The position numbers and the translations under genes are program-made. 64,000 nt of DNA from Thalassospira mesophila. Its GTDB lineage: Bacteria > Pseudomonadota > Alphaproteobacteria > Rhodospirillales > Thalassospiraceae. Positions within the stretch are counted from its first letter, which is position 1; every line of letters begins with the position of its first letter. The stretch lies in assembly GCF_002115755.1 (NCBI RefSeq), contig NZ_JFKA01000002.1, positions 372,001 to 436,000 of the forward strand, written 5' to 3'. The notes below the pieces were generated by a model, which made no database searches, was not told the DNA's origin, and saw only the letters and a list, made by a program, of their open reading frames with translations. This document shows positions 55,417 to 64,000 of this stretch, piece after piece.

Positions 55417-56361
55417 TTACCGCTTCATCTTGGGATCGAGGGCATCGCGCAGACCATCACCCATCAGGTTAAAGGCCAGCACGGTGATCAGGATACACAG
55501 GCCGGGAAAGGTAACAATCCACCAGGCGGAACCCACAAATTCGCGAGCATTTGCCAGCATCGAGCCCCATTCCGGCGTTGGCGGCTGTGCGCCAAGGCCC
55601 AGAAAGCCAAGGGCAGCGGCATCAAGAATGGCATTGGAAATGCCCAGGGTGCCCTGCACGATCAAGGGGGCGGCACAGTTGGGCAGAATGTTGATAAACA
55701 TTTGCCGCATGGGACCGGCACCAGCAATTTGCGATGCGGTAACATATTCCTTGTTGCGTTCCGAAATCACCGAGGCCCGGGTCAGCCGCACATAATGGGG
55801 CAACTGGACAATGGAGATGGCCAGCATGGCGTTGATCAGGTTAGGGCCAAGAATGGTGACAATGGCAAGGGCCAGCACCAGACTGGGAATGGACAACATA
55901 ATATCCATGACCCGCATGATAGCTATTTCAACCCAGCCCCGGAAATAGCCCGACGCCAGACCAAGGGTGACGCCAAAGATAACCGAAATAACCACCACGA
56001 ACAGGCCGATAAACACCGAAAGCTGCGCGCCATACATCAGGCGCGAAACCATGTCGCGGCCAACGGCATCGGTGCCGAGCAAATATTGCGAACTGCCGCC
56101 ATCTTCCCATGACGGGGGCATCTGGATGGCGGACCGGTCCTGGGCGATGGGGTCGTAAGGGGCAACAACCTGGGCGAAGACGGCCAGAAAAACAACAATT
56201 CCCACCACGATCAAACCGGCCAGCGCGCCGCGGTTCTGGCGGAAATAGTGCCAAAACTCGGCCAAAGGCGAGGGCGGTTTTGCCAGCAGGATGGCTTCAA
56301 GTTCTTTTTGCGCCGCATCGTCCGGGTCGGGCGTGGTCGCGGGATTTGTTTGTGTGCTCAT
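55417..56361 (-). CDS. dppC: Dipeptide ABC transporter permease
   Basis: Inner-membrane permease of 314 residues. A cytosolic N-terminus (residues 1-45) precedes a first helix (ALAGLIVVGIVVFLAVFAQV), then a periplasmic loop and five more helices with the BPD-type EAA-like loop EYVTASQIAGAGPMRQMFI that contacts the ATPases. It has GTDAVGRDMVSRLMYGAQLS, a DppC/OppC hallmark. It lies 14 bp after dppB and 6 bp before dppD. Confidence 0.95.
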   Translation of the reverse strand: MSTQTNPATTPDPDDAAQKELEAILLAKPPSPLAEFWHYFRQNRGALAGLIVVGIVVFLAVFAQVVAPYDPIAQDRSAIQMPPSWEDGGSSQYLLGTDAVGRDMVSRLMYGAQLSVFIGLFVVVISVIFGVTLGLASGYFRGWVEIAIMRVMDIMLSIPSLVLALAIVTILGPNLINAMLAISIVQLPHYVRLTRASVISERNKEYVTASQIAGAGPMRQMFINILPNCAAPLIVQGTLGISNAILDAAALGFLGLGAQPPTPEWGSMLANAREFVGSAWWIVTFPGLCILITVLAFNLMGDGLRDALDPKMKR

Positions 56362-56375
56362 AATTTTTCCATCCC

Positions 56376-57386
56376 TTAGCGCGTATGACGAATGCGGGGA
56401 TTGATTACGCTGTAGGTCAGATCAACAAACAGATTAACCATCATGATCATGATCGCGATCAGAAGAATTCCGCCCTGAATGGTCGGATAGTCGCGACGGC
56501 TTACCGCTTCGACGATCCATTTGCCAATGCCGGGCCATGAAAAGATCGTTTCGGTCAAAATGGCACCGGCCACCAGCACGCTGACCTGCAGGCCGATAAC
56601 CGTGACCACCGGAATAAGCGCATTGCGCAACGCATGCACGACAACGACCTTGGCCGGACTAAGCCCCTTGGCGCGCGCAACACGGATGTAATCCTCGCGC
56701 AGGACTTCGAGCATCGAAGACCGGGTCATGCGGGCAATGACGGCCATTGGAATGGTGCCCAGCGCAATCGAGGGCAAAATCAGATGCCGTAACGCATCGA
56801 CAAAGGCACCTTTCTGGTCGCTTAGCAGGGTATCAATCAGCATGAAGCCGGTGGTGGGTTCGATGTAATATAAAACCGACAGGCGGCCTGAAACCGGGGT
56901 CCAGCCCAGCGATACCGAAAAGAACATGATCAGCATCGTTGCCCACCAGAAAATCGGCATCGAATAGCCAGCCAGCGAGATGGTCATGGTGGTGTAGTCA
57001 AAAATGCCACCCCGGCGCACAGCGGCGATAACGCCCAGCGGCAAGCCAACGACAATGGCAAACAAAATTGCAATAACGCCCAGTTCAACCGTTGCCGGGA
57101 ACAGGGTCATAAACTCTTCAAGGACCGGTTTTTTGGTCACAAAGGATTTGCCAAGATCGCCCTGAAATACACCCAGTAAATAATGGAAATACTGAACAAT
57201 GACTGGCTGATCAAATCCGTATTGCGCCTTTAACTGCGCATAGCGAACGGCATCAACGCCACGTTCCCCGGCCATCATCAAGATGGGGTCGCCAGGGATC
57301 AGGCGGATCAGGAAGAAGACCAGCAGGGTAACGCCGAAAAACGTCGGGACGATGTCACCCAGTCTGCGGAAAAGGAATCCTAGCAT
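56376..57386 (-). CDS. dppB: Dipeptide ABC transporter permease
   Basis: Inner-membrane permease of 336 residues with six helices, starting MLGFLFRRLGDIVPTFFGVT. The DppB-type segments FFLIRLIPGDPILMMAGERG and the ATPase-contact loop EDYIRVARAKGLSPAKVVVV are clear. With DppC it forms the channel. It is separated from dppA by about 120 bp that holds a strong hairpin. Confidence 0.95.
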   Translation of the reverse strand: MLGFLFRRLGDIVPTFFGVTLLVFFLIRLIPGDPILMMAGERGVDAVRYAQLKAQYGFDQPVIVQYFHYLLGVFQGDLGKSFVTKKPVLEEFMTLFPATVELGVIAILFAIVVGLPLGVIAAVRRGGIFDYTTMTISLAGYSMPIFWWATMLIMFFSVSLGWTPVSGRLSVLYYIEPTTGFMLIDTLLSDQKGAFVDALRHLILPSIALGTIPMAVIARMTRSSMLEVLREDYIRVARAKGLSPAKVVVVHALRNALIPVVTVIGLQVSVLVAGAILTETIFSWPGIGKWIVEAVSRRDYPTIQGGILLIAIMIMMVNLFVDLTYSVINPRIRHTR

Positions 57387-57466
57387 GCCTTGGGGCCTTT
57401 TTGCTCATTCAGGCGCTTTTTGCGCGCTTGAACGTTCTCTCTCATATTTTTTGATCGGGAATGCGA

Positions 57467-57490
57467 AGAGGCCCGGACAACCGGGCCTCT
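57467..57490 (-). terminator. Intercistronic hairpin between dppA and dppB
   Basis: Perfect 10-bp stem AGAGGCCCGG / CCGGGCCTCT with a 4-nt loop, 20 bp after the dppA stop. There is no T-tract on the minus strand, so it more likely stabilises the dppA message or reduces read-through than ends it. Such hairpins are common after binding-protein genes, which need higher expression than the permeases. Confidence 0.7.
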
Positions 57491-57509
57491 CTGCAAAATG
57501 AAGACGCGA

Positions 57510-59117
57510 TTATTCTTTGATGTCGACGCCGTAGAAGATGTGACCGCCAAACGGGTCAATCTTGTAGTTTTCAACTTCCTTGCGGATCGGTTCGAAAACG
57601 ACAGAGTGTGCAATGGTTGCCCACGGAGCCTGTTCTTTGAACACAACCTGTGCCTGTTCATACAGACGGGTACGTTCGAGAACGTCCGAGGTGGTTTTCG
57701 CCTGCTGGATCAGCTTGTCGAAGTCTTCGTTGCACCACTGTGCGCGGTTCGAGCCGCCAACGGCATCACAACCCAGCAGAACGGCCAGGAAGTTATCGGG
57801 GTCGCCATTGTCGCCGGTCCAGCCCATCAGGAACGAACCCTGTTCGCCCTTTTTGGTGCGTTCCAGATACTCGCCCCATTCATAGGAAACGATTTTGGCT
57901 TTAACGCCGATCTTGGCCCAGTCAGCCTGGATCATTTCAGCCATACGGCGCGCATTCGGGTTGTACGGGCGCTGTACGGGCATCGCCCAGATATCGGTTT
58001 CAAAGCCGTCCGGATAACCGGCATCTGCCAGCATCTTTTTGGCCGCAGCCGGGTCATAGGGGTCGTCAACGATGTCGTTGTTATACGACCAGATCGTCGG
58101 CGGGATCGGGTTTTTGGCCTTGGAACCGGCACCCTGATAAACCGCTTCAAGGATAGCATCCTTGTTGATCGCCATGTTCAGTGCTTTACGCACTTCGGTT
58201 TTGGTGAACGGTTCTTTTTTGGTGTTGTATCCAAGGTAACCAACGTTCAGACCTTCCTGGCTCATCAGGTTGATCGAGGCATCGGCATCCATTGCTTTGA
58301 GGTCAGCCGGGTTCGGATAGGGCATCACCTGGCATTCGCCAGCTTTCAGCTTCTGGTAACGAACGGTGCTGTCAGGTGTAATTGCAAAGATCAGGTTGTC
58401 AATTGCGGCCGGGCCTTCCCAGTAATCGGGGTTGGCTTTATAGCGAATGACAGCATCTTTTTGATACTGAACCAGCTGGAACGGGCCGGTGCCAACCGGG
58501 ACAAGGTCAACCTGTTCCGGGGTGCCTGCTTCAAGCATGTTGTCGGCATATTCGCCGGACAGGATCGATGCAAAATCCATCGCCATGTTGGCAATGAACG
58601 GGGCTTCCGGACGGTTCAGAACAAATTTGACAGTGTAATCGTCAACTTTGACGATGTCCTTGATCAGGTCGGGCATCGACATGGCGTCGAAATATTCGTA
58701 CGAACCGCCGCTGACACCGTGATAGGCGTTTTCTTTGTCCCACATGCGGTCAAAAGAATACAGAACGTCGTCGGCATCAAATTCACGGGTCGGGGTGAAT
58801 TCTTTGGTGGTCTGGAACTTTACACCTTTACGCAGGTGGAAGGTGTATTCCAGGCCATCAGCCGAAATGTCCCAGCTGGTTGCAAGACCCGGAACGATCG
58901 TTGTCGTGCCGCGCTTGAACTGAACCAGACGGTTATAGATGTTCTTTGACGTCGCATCAAAGGTGGTACCCGACGTGTAAAGCTGCGGGTTGAAACCTTC
59001 GGGGCTTCCTTCCGAGCAATAAACCAGGGTTTTTGCCGAAGCGGCCGTCGGTGCGGCCCAGGCTGTCGTCGCAACAAGGGCAGCGCCCAAAGCTGCTTTG
59101 ACGAAAGTCGATTTCAT
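57510..59117 (-). CDS. dppA: Periplasmic dipeptide-binding protein
   Basis: Solute-binding protein of 535 residues (family 5, SBP_bac_5), which delivers dipeptides to DppBCDF. The signal peptide is KAALGAALVATTAWAAPTAA (cleavage near ASAKT). The mature start KTLVYCSEGSPEGFNPQLYT is strikingly like E. coli DppA, including the early Cys, and GWTGDNGDPDNFLAVLLGCD and SNRAQWCNEDFDKLI also match. GGGAGG lies eight bases before the ATG. It is the first gene of the operon; a 12-bp inverted repeat lies in its leader about 37 nt upstream. Heme or delta-aminolevulinate uptake is a known side activity of DppA in E. coli. Confidence 0.96.
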   Translation of the reverse strand: MKSTFVKAALGAALVATTAWAAPTAASAKTLVYCSEGSPEGFNPQLYTSGTTFDATSKNIYNRLVQFKRGTTTIVPGLATSWDISADGLEYTFHLRKGVKFQTTKEFTPTREFDADDVLYSFDRMWDKENAYHGVSGGSYEYFDAMSMPDLIKDIVKVDDYTVKFVLNRPEAPFIANMAMDFASILSGEYADNMLEAGTPEQVDLVPVGTGPFQLVQYQKDAVIRYKANPDYWEGPAAIDNLIFAITPDSTVRYQKLKAGECQVMPYPNPADLKAMDADASINLMSQEGLNVGYLGYNTKKEPFTKTEVRKALNMAINKDAILEAVYQGAGSKAKNPIPPTIWSYNNDIVDDPYDPAAAKKMLADAGYPDGFETDIWAMPVQRPYNPNARRMAEMIQADWAKIGVKAKIVSYEWGEYLERTKKGEQGSFLMGWTGDNGDPDNFLAVLLGCDAVGGSNRAQWCNEDFDKLIQQAKTTSDVLERTRLYEQAQVVFKEQAPWATIAHSVVFEPIRKEVENYKIDPFGGHIFYGVDIKE

Positions 59118-59153
59118 TTATATGCCTCCCTCAAGGCTGGCCCGAACCGCCGT

Positions 59154-59187
59154 TATGGTTTGCAAGTCTCACCCTTTGCAAACCATA
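59154..59187. promoter_or_regulatory. Perfect 12-bp inverted repeat in the dppA leader
   Basis: Arms TATGGTTTGCAA (59154-59165) and TTGCAAACCATA (59176-59187) are perfectly complementary with a 10-nt spacer. Centre-to-centre distance of the arms is 22 bp, two helical turns, which suits a dimeric regulator. It could instead act as an RNA hairpin in the leader, ending about 37 nt before the start codon. No terminator T-tract follows. Confidence 0.7.
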
Positions 59188-59416
59188 TGATCAGCCCGGG
59201 CTGGTTTACCCGATCCAACACGTATGTTGGTAATCGTCGAGGGAAAGTAATCAGGGTTTTTGCGTACCGTCAACGTCTGCTGAGGGAATTTACGTAGCAT
59301 TCACAGCCGTGTGAGAGATGAATTTATGTCAAGTGTTTGTTATTTTTATGAAATTGACGATAAATTTTTTCGCTGGCTGCCATGTGTTTTTTTCGGGGCT
59401 GCTTATGCCACAACGT

Positions 59417-59456
59417 AAAAATGCGCCCTTGCTGTGTTAAACCGGGGCGCATTTTC
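59417..59456. terminator. Intrinsic terminator after the first threonine aldolase gene
   Basis: Stem AAAATGCGCCC / GGGCGCATTTT with a loop of about 16 nt. On the minus strand it is followed by TTTTTACG, consistent with ending the aldolase transcript whose stop is at 59509. Confidence 0.8.
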
Positions 59457-59508
59457 ATATTTTATCCCATATCGGGATTCGTGCGTCGTTTCAGGTAATT
59501 AGTGAAAT

Positions 59509-60534
59509 TTACGATCCTTGCAACTGCGTTTTCAGGTCGTTAATTGCGCCGGTATCGCTGTTCCACGCCGTCACAAATCGATAGGCATTTGCCCCCAGAG
59601 ACGGCCATGAATAAAATAGCATCCCGGCATCGCGCAGCTTTTGGGCGGTATTATCGGGCAGTGTCACAAACAGTTCATTGGCTTGACTGTCGAGCAGCAT
59701 TTCACCACCCTGATCGACCAAAAGGCTGGCAAGGGCCTGGGCGGCGGTGTTGGCCGTGCGCGCATTTTTCAACCAAAGGTCGTTGGCGATATAGGCGGCC
59801 AGTTGCGCGGCCAGATAGCGGTGCTTGGACAATAAATGACCACTGCGTTTGCGCGCCAGTTCGGCCTGTGCGCGCTTTGACGGGTCAAACAAAATAATCG
59901 CTTCAACCGCCAGCGCCCCGTTTTTGGTGCCGCCAAAACTTAGCGCATTCACCCCGGCCTTCCATGTGATATCCGCCGGATGGCAGTTTAACGCGGCAAC
60001 GGCATTGCCAAACCGTGCGCCATCCATAAACAGTTTTTTGTCAAACTGTTTGCAGACCGCGCCAATCGCCCCAATTTCATCGGGGCTGTAAACCCCGCCC
60101 AGTTCGGTTGACTGGGTGACGGCAACACATTCGGGCGTTACCGAATGGACCCCGCGATCAACCCGGCTTTCAAGATAGCGGCTCAGATTTTCGGCTTCAA
60201 GCTTGGCCGATGGCCCGTCAATCGGCAGCAATTTTGCCCCGCCGGTAAAATGGGCGACGGCCGTTGATTCGTCTTCGTTAATATGGGCCTCGTGGTGGCA
60301 AACAATGCCGCCATAAGGTGACACCAGTGTGGAAAGACTGATGCAGTTTGCCGCCGTCCCGGTGCTGACCGGCACCACGGCAACCTCGCAATCAAATAAC
60401 CCGGAAAAGGCACGATCAAGGGTGCCTGATACATCATCCCCGCCATAGGCCGGGGCATTGCCCTGGCACTGGGCATCGATGGCGGCCTGAATTTCGGGGC
60501 AAACGGGGGTCACGTTATCGGAAGCAAAATTCAT
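59509..60534 (-). CDS. ltaE: Threonine aldolase-family PLP enzyme (copy 1)
   Basis: PLP-dependent enzyme of 341 residues of the low-specificity L-threonine aldolase family, cleaving threonine or allo-threonine and related beta-hydroxy amino acids to glycine and an aldehyde. It begins MNFASDNVTPVCPEI. The PLP contact GTAANCISLS, the stacking His in VCHHEAHINEDES, FMDGARFGNAV and the Schiff-base Lys in LSFGGTKNGALAVEA near residue 200 are present. About 110 bp upstream lies a close paralog in the same orientation (60650-61675), so the pair arose by tandem duplication. The related phenylserine aldolases have the same outline. Confidence 0.92.
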   Translation of the reverse strand: MNFASDNVTPVCPEIQAAIDAQCQGNAPAYGGDDVSGTLDRAFSGLFDCEVAVVPVSTGTAANCISLSTLVSPYGGIVCHHEAHINEDESTAVAHFTGGAKLLPIDGPSAKLEAENLSRYLESRVDRGVHSVTPECVAVTQSTELGGVYSPDEIGAIGAVCKQFDKKLFMDGARFGNAVAALNCHPADITWKAGVNALSFGGTKNGALAVEAIILFDPSKRAQAELARKRSGHLLSKHRYLAAQLAAYIANDLWLKNARTANTAAQALASLLVDQGGEMLLDSQANELFVTLPDNTAQKLRDAGMLFYSWPSLGANAYRFVTAWNSDTGAINDLKTQLQGS

Positions 60535-60649
60535 CAAAGGCTCGCTTTTTAATCGGGTGTTAAACGCGCCTTCATGCCGGTGGCAGCATAAAGGCGCGCA
60601 ATATGGTGGCGTTATTGTTTCATGGTGGCGGCGCGTCTGGCAATGTTTG

Positions 60650-61675
60650 CTATGCTAGGTTCAGATCGCCGGGCAGGGTGGTAATGGCTTCAAGCGGGCT
60701 GTTCCACGCGGTAACAAACCGATAGGCACCGGGGCCAACCGCAGGCCACGGGCGAAATATAATGCCTGCCGCGCGTAACAGGGCGGCAAGGTCATCGTCC
60801 ATGCGCACAAACAGTTCATTGCCCTGGGGTATATGCACCATGCGTGCGCCCAGACTGGTCAGGGATTGCCCCAACAACCTGGCCGCCATATTGGCGTGGC
60901 GGGCATTTTTCAGCCACAGGTCATTTTCCAGATAGGCCAGCAATTGCACCGCCAGATAGCGATGTTTGGAAAATAAATGCCCCCCGCGTTTGCGGGCCTT
61001 CTCGGTTTTTTTGCGCAGCGTTTTATCAAACAGCACAATCGCATCCACGGCCAATGCGCCATTTTTGGTGGCGCCAAAAGTTAAAACATCAACCCCGGCC
61101 TTCCACGTAATGTCGGCAGGATGGCAGCCCAGCGATGCCACCGCATTGGCAAAGCGCGCGCCATCCATAAACAGCCGCATGTCATGGGTTTTGCAAACCC
61201 GGCCAATGGCGTGGATTTCGTCGACAGTGTAAACCGCGCCAAATTCGGTGGCCTGGGTAATGGCAACGCATTCGGGGTCAACCGCGTGAATGCCGCGATT
61301 GCTTTGCGCGGATAAAAATTCATCAAGGCGGTCGGCCTCGATTTTGGCCGATGGACCATCCATCGTCAGCAATTTTGCCCCGCCGCCAAAAAATGCCACC
61401 CCTGTTGATTCGGTCTGGTTGATGTGGGCTTCGTGGTGGCAAACCACCCCGCCATAAGGCGATACCAGGTTGGAAAGGCCGATTAGATTGGCAGCAGTAC
61501 CAGTGGCAACCGGCACAACAACGCAGTCGGTTTCAAACAGTTGTGAAAAGGCGGTATCAAGTTTTGCGGTTTCGTCGTCTTGCCCGTAAGGCAGCGCGCT
61601 GCTGTCGGACTGGCTGGCGATGGCAGCAAGAATTTCCGGGCATATCGGTGAAACATTGTCAGATGAAAAATTCAT
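60650..61675 (-). CDS. ltaE: Threonine aldolase-family PLP enzyme (copy 2)
   Basis: Paralog of the neighbouring aldolase, 341 residues, starting MNFSSDNVSPICPEILAAIA. All active-site parts are kept: GTAANLIGLSNL, VCHHEAHINQTES, FMDGARFANAV and LTFGATKNGALAVDA with the PLP Lys near residue 200. Differences from copy 1 are spread over the whole length, so the duplication is old. The ATG at 61675 aligns with the start of copy 1; the frame extends 26 codons upstream without support. Which copy is the main threonine aldolase cannot be told; one may prefer a different beta-hydroxy amino acid. Confidence 0.92.
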   Translation of the reverse strand: MNFSSDNVSPICPEILAAIASQSDSSALPYGQDDETAKLDTAFSQLFETDCVVVPVATGTAANLIGLSNLVSPYGGVVCHHEAHINQTESTGVAFFGGGAKLLTMDGPSAKIEADRLDEFLSAQSNRGIHAVDPECVAITQATEFGAVYTVDEIHAIGRVCKTHDMRLFMDGARFANAVASLGCHPADITWKAGVDVLTFGATKNGALAVDAIVLFDKTLRKKTEKARKRGGHLFSKHRYLAVQLLAYLENDLWLKNARHANMAARLLGQSLTSLGARMVHIPQGNELFVRMDDDLAALLRAAGIIFRPWPAVGPGAYRFVTAWNSPLEAITTLPGDLNLA

Positions 61676-61755
61676 GGGGGCCTGTTTTTCGAACTGGAAG
61701 CTGGTGGCGATATTTGATCCAGCATTGGCGTAACCGCTTTGAAATGCAAGCATAA

Positions 61756-61789
61756 CAAAACCCGCCGGGCGATAGCGCGGCGGGTTTGT
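61756..61789 (-). terminator. Hairpin terminator after the CHASE2 cyclase gene
   Basis: Stem AAACCCGCCG / CGGCGGGTTT (61758-61767 and 61778-61787) with a 10-nt loop. Read on the minus strand it ends in GTTTTGTTA, 25 bp past the cyclase stop and before the aldolase gene. Confidence 0.75.
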
Positions 61790-61812
61790 GGTTTGGGCTA
61801 AATCGGCGGATG

Positions 61813-64000
61813 TTATTTGCTGGTCGCAACAAAAACACCGTCCCAGTCCGGGCCGGGGGCCATTTTGCGAAAGGCCGCAATGCGTTCGTCATACATGTCA
61901 TACAAAACAGAAAGATCACGCACCGGGTTTTGCCGCAATGTTCGCAAAAGTTCGTCGGCCTGATCCCAGTTTTGCCCGCGATAGGCTTTAATCATGGCGT
62001 CGTGCCTTTGGGCCAGTTCAACAAAATCGCTGCTATCGCGCAAATCGCGGTCGCCCAGCACGGTGAAAATTTCAACCGCTTCGCTTTTGCCTTTCACCGC
62101 AATCAGGTCAAGCTGCAAAACCGCAAACCGGTCGGATACCGTCACCGCACTATCCTGACCAATCACAATATCGACGCCATAGTTTTTAGATTGTCCCTCA
62201 AGCCGGGATGCAAGGTTAACCGCGTCGCCCAGAACCGAATAATCAAAGCGCTGGTCCGATCCCATATTACCCACAACGCAGGTACCGGTATTGACGCCAA
62301 TGCCGATATTAAGCGGCAAAAACGGGCGGCCTTCGGCATGGGCTTCGGCTTCGCGTTCGGCGTTTAAGGCACGCAGCGAAACAAACATCGCCAGGGCCGA
62401 TTCACAGGCCTTTTCAGGGTGCTGTGGCACATCAAGCGGCGCATTCCAGAACGCCATGATGCAATCGCCCATATATTTGTCGATGGTGCCATCGCGTTGT
62501 AAAATACAGCCGGTCAGCGGGGTTAACAGCCGGTTGATCAACTGGGTCAGGCCTTGCGGGTCTGATTTATAGCTTTCGGAAATGGTGGTAAAGCCGCGCA
62601 CATCGCAAAACAGCAATGTCATTTCGCGCATTTCCCCGCCCAGTTTTAACCGTTCAGGGTGCTGGGCCAGTTGTTCGACCAATGCAGGCGACAGATAGGT
62701 TGAAAACGCCCCACGTACCTGGCGTTTTTCGCCCTCGGTCCGCATAAAGCCGATCAAACTGCCCGAAAGATAAACCAGTATGGTCGACAGGCAGGCATAG
62801 AGCGGATCAATCAGCATGTGATGTTCGCGAAAGGCCCACCACGAAAAGCCGATGGCCCCGCCAATAAAGCCCACGCCGATAATGGCCGGCCAAACCGCAC
62901 CAAGCCGGGGAATGGCGATGATGAAAAACAGACCGGCCACAACCAGCGCCAGTGTTTCTGCCTGCGAGGCCCAATAGGGGCGCGACAGAAATTGTTGCAA
63001 CAACATCTGTTCAAGCATTTCGGCGTGAACCTCGACACCCGGCAAAACCGGGTTCAGCGGCGATGACCGCAAATCAAGCAGGCCCGCCGCACTGGTGCCG
63101 ATCAAAACTGCCGTATCCTGAAGCGCACCGGCAGGCAGTTTGTCGTTCATCACGTCGGCGGCTGAAATATAGCGTTGTTGCTGATGGCCGGTAAAATAAA
63201 CCCACATATTGCCTGTGGCATCGGATGGAATGGTCAATTGCCCGACGCGAATGGCATCCACCCCGTCAGATGTGGTCCAGCTTGCGGCACCGCTGGCGCC
63301 AGACAGGCGGACCTTCATTGTTTTGGGGGCATCTTGCATTACGCGCAGCATTTCCATGCTTAGCGTCGGGTAAACCGGTTTGCCAATCAAGGGCAGGTCG
63401 GTATCAAGGGCCAGTAACAGGGGCACACGTCGCACCACACCATCGGCACCTGGTGTTACGTTAATCAGGGCATTGCCCGCTGCCGCGTCTTCGAGGGCGG
63501 GCAGGTTGGTGATTGCGCCGCTTAGCGTCGGGATATATTCGGCAATCTTGCGGCCCTGTGATCCGGCGACTGAAAAATTTCCGACCTGGCGGGGAACGGT
63601 TGCCAACGGGCCGTTGGTCAACTGGGTTGCTGTAACAATTTGCCCAACGCCGCCAATAAACTGGGCAAACAGGGCGTCGTGGTCGGGCAGGCCAGCGGCC
63701 AGTTCGCGAATTTTGGCGGTATTGTCATCTTGCGGCCAGTCCCCAATCACACGCGATGGCGATGTGCGGTCGGGCTCGGCAAAAATTACGTCAAAGCCAA
63801 CAACGGCGGCCCCGGCGGTGCGCAACCGGTAAACCAGTTCGGCAAGGCGGGTGCGTGGCCACGGCCACTGGCCCAGTTCGGCCAGGCTTTTGTTATCAAT
63901 ATCAACAATGCGCACCCCGGCATCCTGATACTGGCGCGGTTCGATACGCTGATAGGTATCAAACACATTCATCCGCAATTGCCCCACCAGCGGCACATCC
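61813..64000 (-). CDS. CHASE2-domain adenylate/guanylate cyclase (N-terminus cut by right edge)
   Basis: At least 729 residues are visible; the frame is open to the window edge and the N-terminal membrane helix is missing, so the gene continues to the right. Order of parts: CHASE2 extracytoplasmic sensor (VRIVDIDNKSLAELGQWPWP, later AVLIGTSAAGLLDLRSSPL), three transmembrane helices (around LALVVAGLFFIIAIP, ATIIGVGFIGGAIGF-like and LSTILVYLSGSLIGF), then a class III cyclase domain. The catalytic domain has LLFCDVRGFTTIS with the first metal Asp, DKYMGDCIMAFWNAP with the second, and GDAVNLASRLEGQ. It makes cAMP or cGMP in response to an unknown external cue. A helical tail of about 70 residues follows the cyclase domain. 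Confidence 0.92.
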   Translation of the reverse strand, partial: DVPLVGQLRMNVFDTYQRIEPRQYQDAGVRIVDIDNKSLAELGQWPWPRTRLAELVYRLRTAGAAVVGFDVIFAEPDRTSPSRVIGDWPQDDNTAKIRELAAGLPDHDALFAQFIGGVGQIVTATQLTNGPLATVPRQVGNFSVAGSQGRKIAEYIPTLSGAITNLPALEDAAAGNALINVTPGADGVVRRVPLLLALDTDLPLIGKPVYPTLSMEMLRVMQDAPKTMKVRLSGASGAASWTTSDGVDAIRVGQLTIPSDATGNMWVYFTGHQQQRYISAADVMNDKLPAGALQDTAVLIGTSAAGLLDLRSSPLNPVLPGVEVHAEMLEQMLLQQFLSRPYWASQAETLALVVAGLFFIIAIPRLGAVWPAIIGVGFIGGAIGFSWWAFREHHMLIDPLYACLSTILVYLSGSLIGFMRTEGEKRQVRGAFSTYLSPALVEQLAQHPERLKLGGEMREMTLLFCDVRGFTTISESYKSDPQGLTQLINRLLTPLTGCILQRDGTIDKYMGDCIMAFWNAPLDVPQHPEKACESALAMFVSLRALNAEREAEAHAEGRPFLPLNIGIGVNTGTCVVGNMGSDQRFDYSVLGDAVNLASRLEGQSKNYGVDIVIGQDSAVTVSDRFAVLQLDLIAVKGKSEAVEIFTVLGDRDLRDSSDFVELAQRHDAMIKAYRGQNWDQADELLRTLRQNPVRDLSVLYDMYDERIAAFRKMAPGPDWDGVFVATSK

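Larger units (their letters stand above)
59118..59508. other. Leader and promoter region of dpp plus ltaE terminator
   Basis: No gene seen. From right to left in this stretch: the ltaE-side terminator is at 59417-59456; an AT-rich zone at 59320-59380 with TTGACA on the minus strand (59330-59335) could be a -35 box, though no clear -10 is seen at usual spacing; the inverted repeat is at 59154-59187; and the dppA ribosome site is near 59126. Confidence 0.5.

Overview
The window looks like a piece of an alphaproteobacterial chromosome, most likely a marine-type member of the Rhodospirillales and plausibly Thalassospira. That placement is inference from gene content and moderate GC; no rRNA or other decisive marker is present. 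Nearly all of it is ordinary dense chromosome: intact genes, tight operons with 1-14 nt overlaps, and strong intrinsic terminators between convergent genes. I saw no tRNA, rRNA, insertion sequence, prophage or CRISPR array.

Layout. 0-6.7 kb: the start of an AraC-type regulator cut by the left edge, a DASS/SLC13 anion transporter, a Tat-exported OpgD/OpgG glucan protein, a complete hipBA module with four evenly spaced palindromic operators, and an exported protein with an internal repeat. 6.9-16.8 kb: a sigma-54 two-component pair, purD, the overlapping trio xseA-M23 peptidase-gamma-glutamyltransferase, a MarR regulator and a small membrane protein. 16.9-27 kb: an envelope lipid block (msbA, DUF374 acyltransferase, waaA, lpxK, lpxL-type acyltransferase), a WaaP-like kinase, an LpxH-like hydrolase overlapping a glycosyltransferase, and a lipid kinase.

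27-34 kb: two methyl-accepting chemotaxis proteins around a BCCT osmolyte transporter. A 1 kb gene-free stretch here ends in an unassigned plus-strand terminator. 34-45.6 kb: pmbA/tldE, an AraC-GyrI regulator, secreted and lipoprotein genes of unknown function, ubiD, a tandem-repeat DUF4170 protein, a divergent LysR/MFS pair with a likely operator, a methyltransferase and ubiA. 45.6-53.3 kb: rsmE, a plant-type glutamate-cysteine ligase, chorismate mutase, fumC, a copper-handling pair (Cys-rich membrane protein and PCu(A)C chaperone), a 1.1 kb AT-rich patch with a gene of unknown function, a DUF985 cupin and a LysE exporter. 53.4-64 kb: a complete dppABCDF operon with a 12-bp inverted repeat in its leader, two paralogous threonine aldolases, and a CHASE2 adenylate/guanylate cyclase cut by the right edge.

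The genes that work together most clearly are the lipid A/Kdo block, the two ubiquinone genes ubiA and ubiD (not adjacent), dppABCDF, hipBA and the copper pair. The parts least explained by known biology are the AT-rich gene at 51.1-52.1 kb, the orphan terminator near 31.59 kb, the WaaP-like kinase lacking the usual catalytic Asp, and the DUF4170 duplication.
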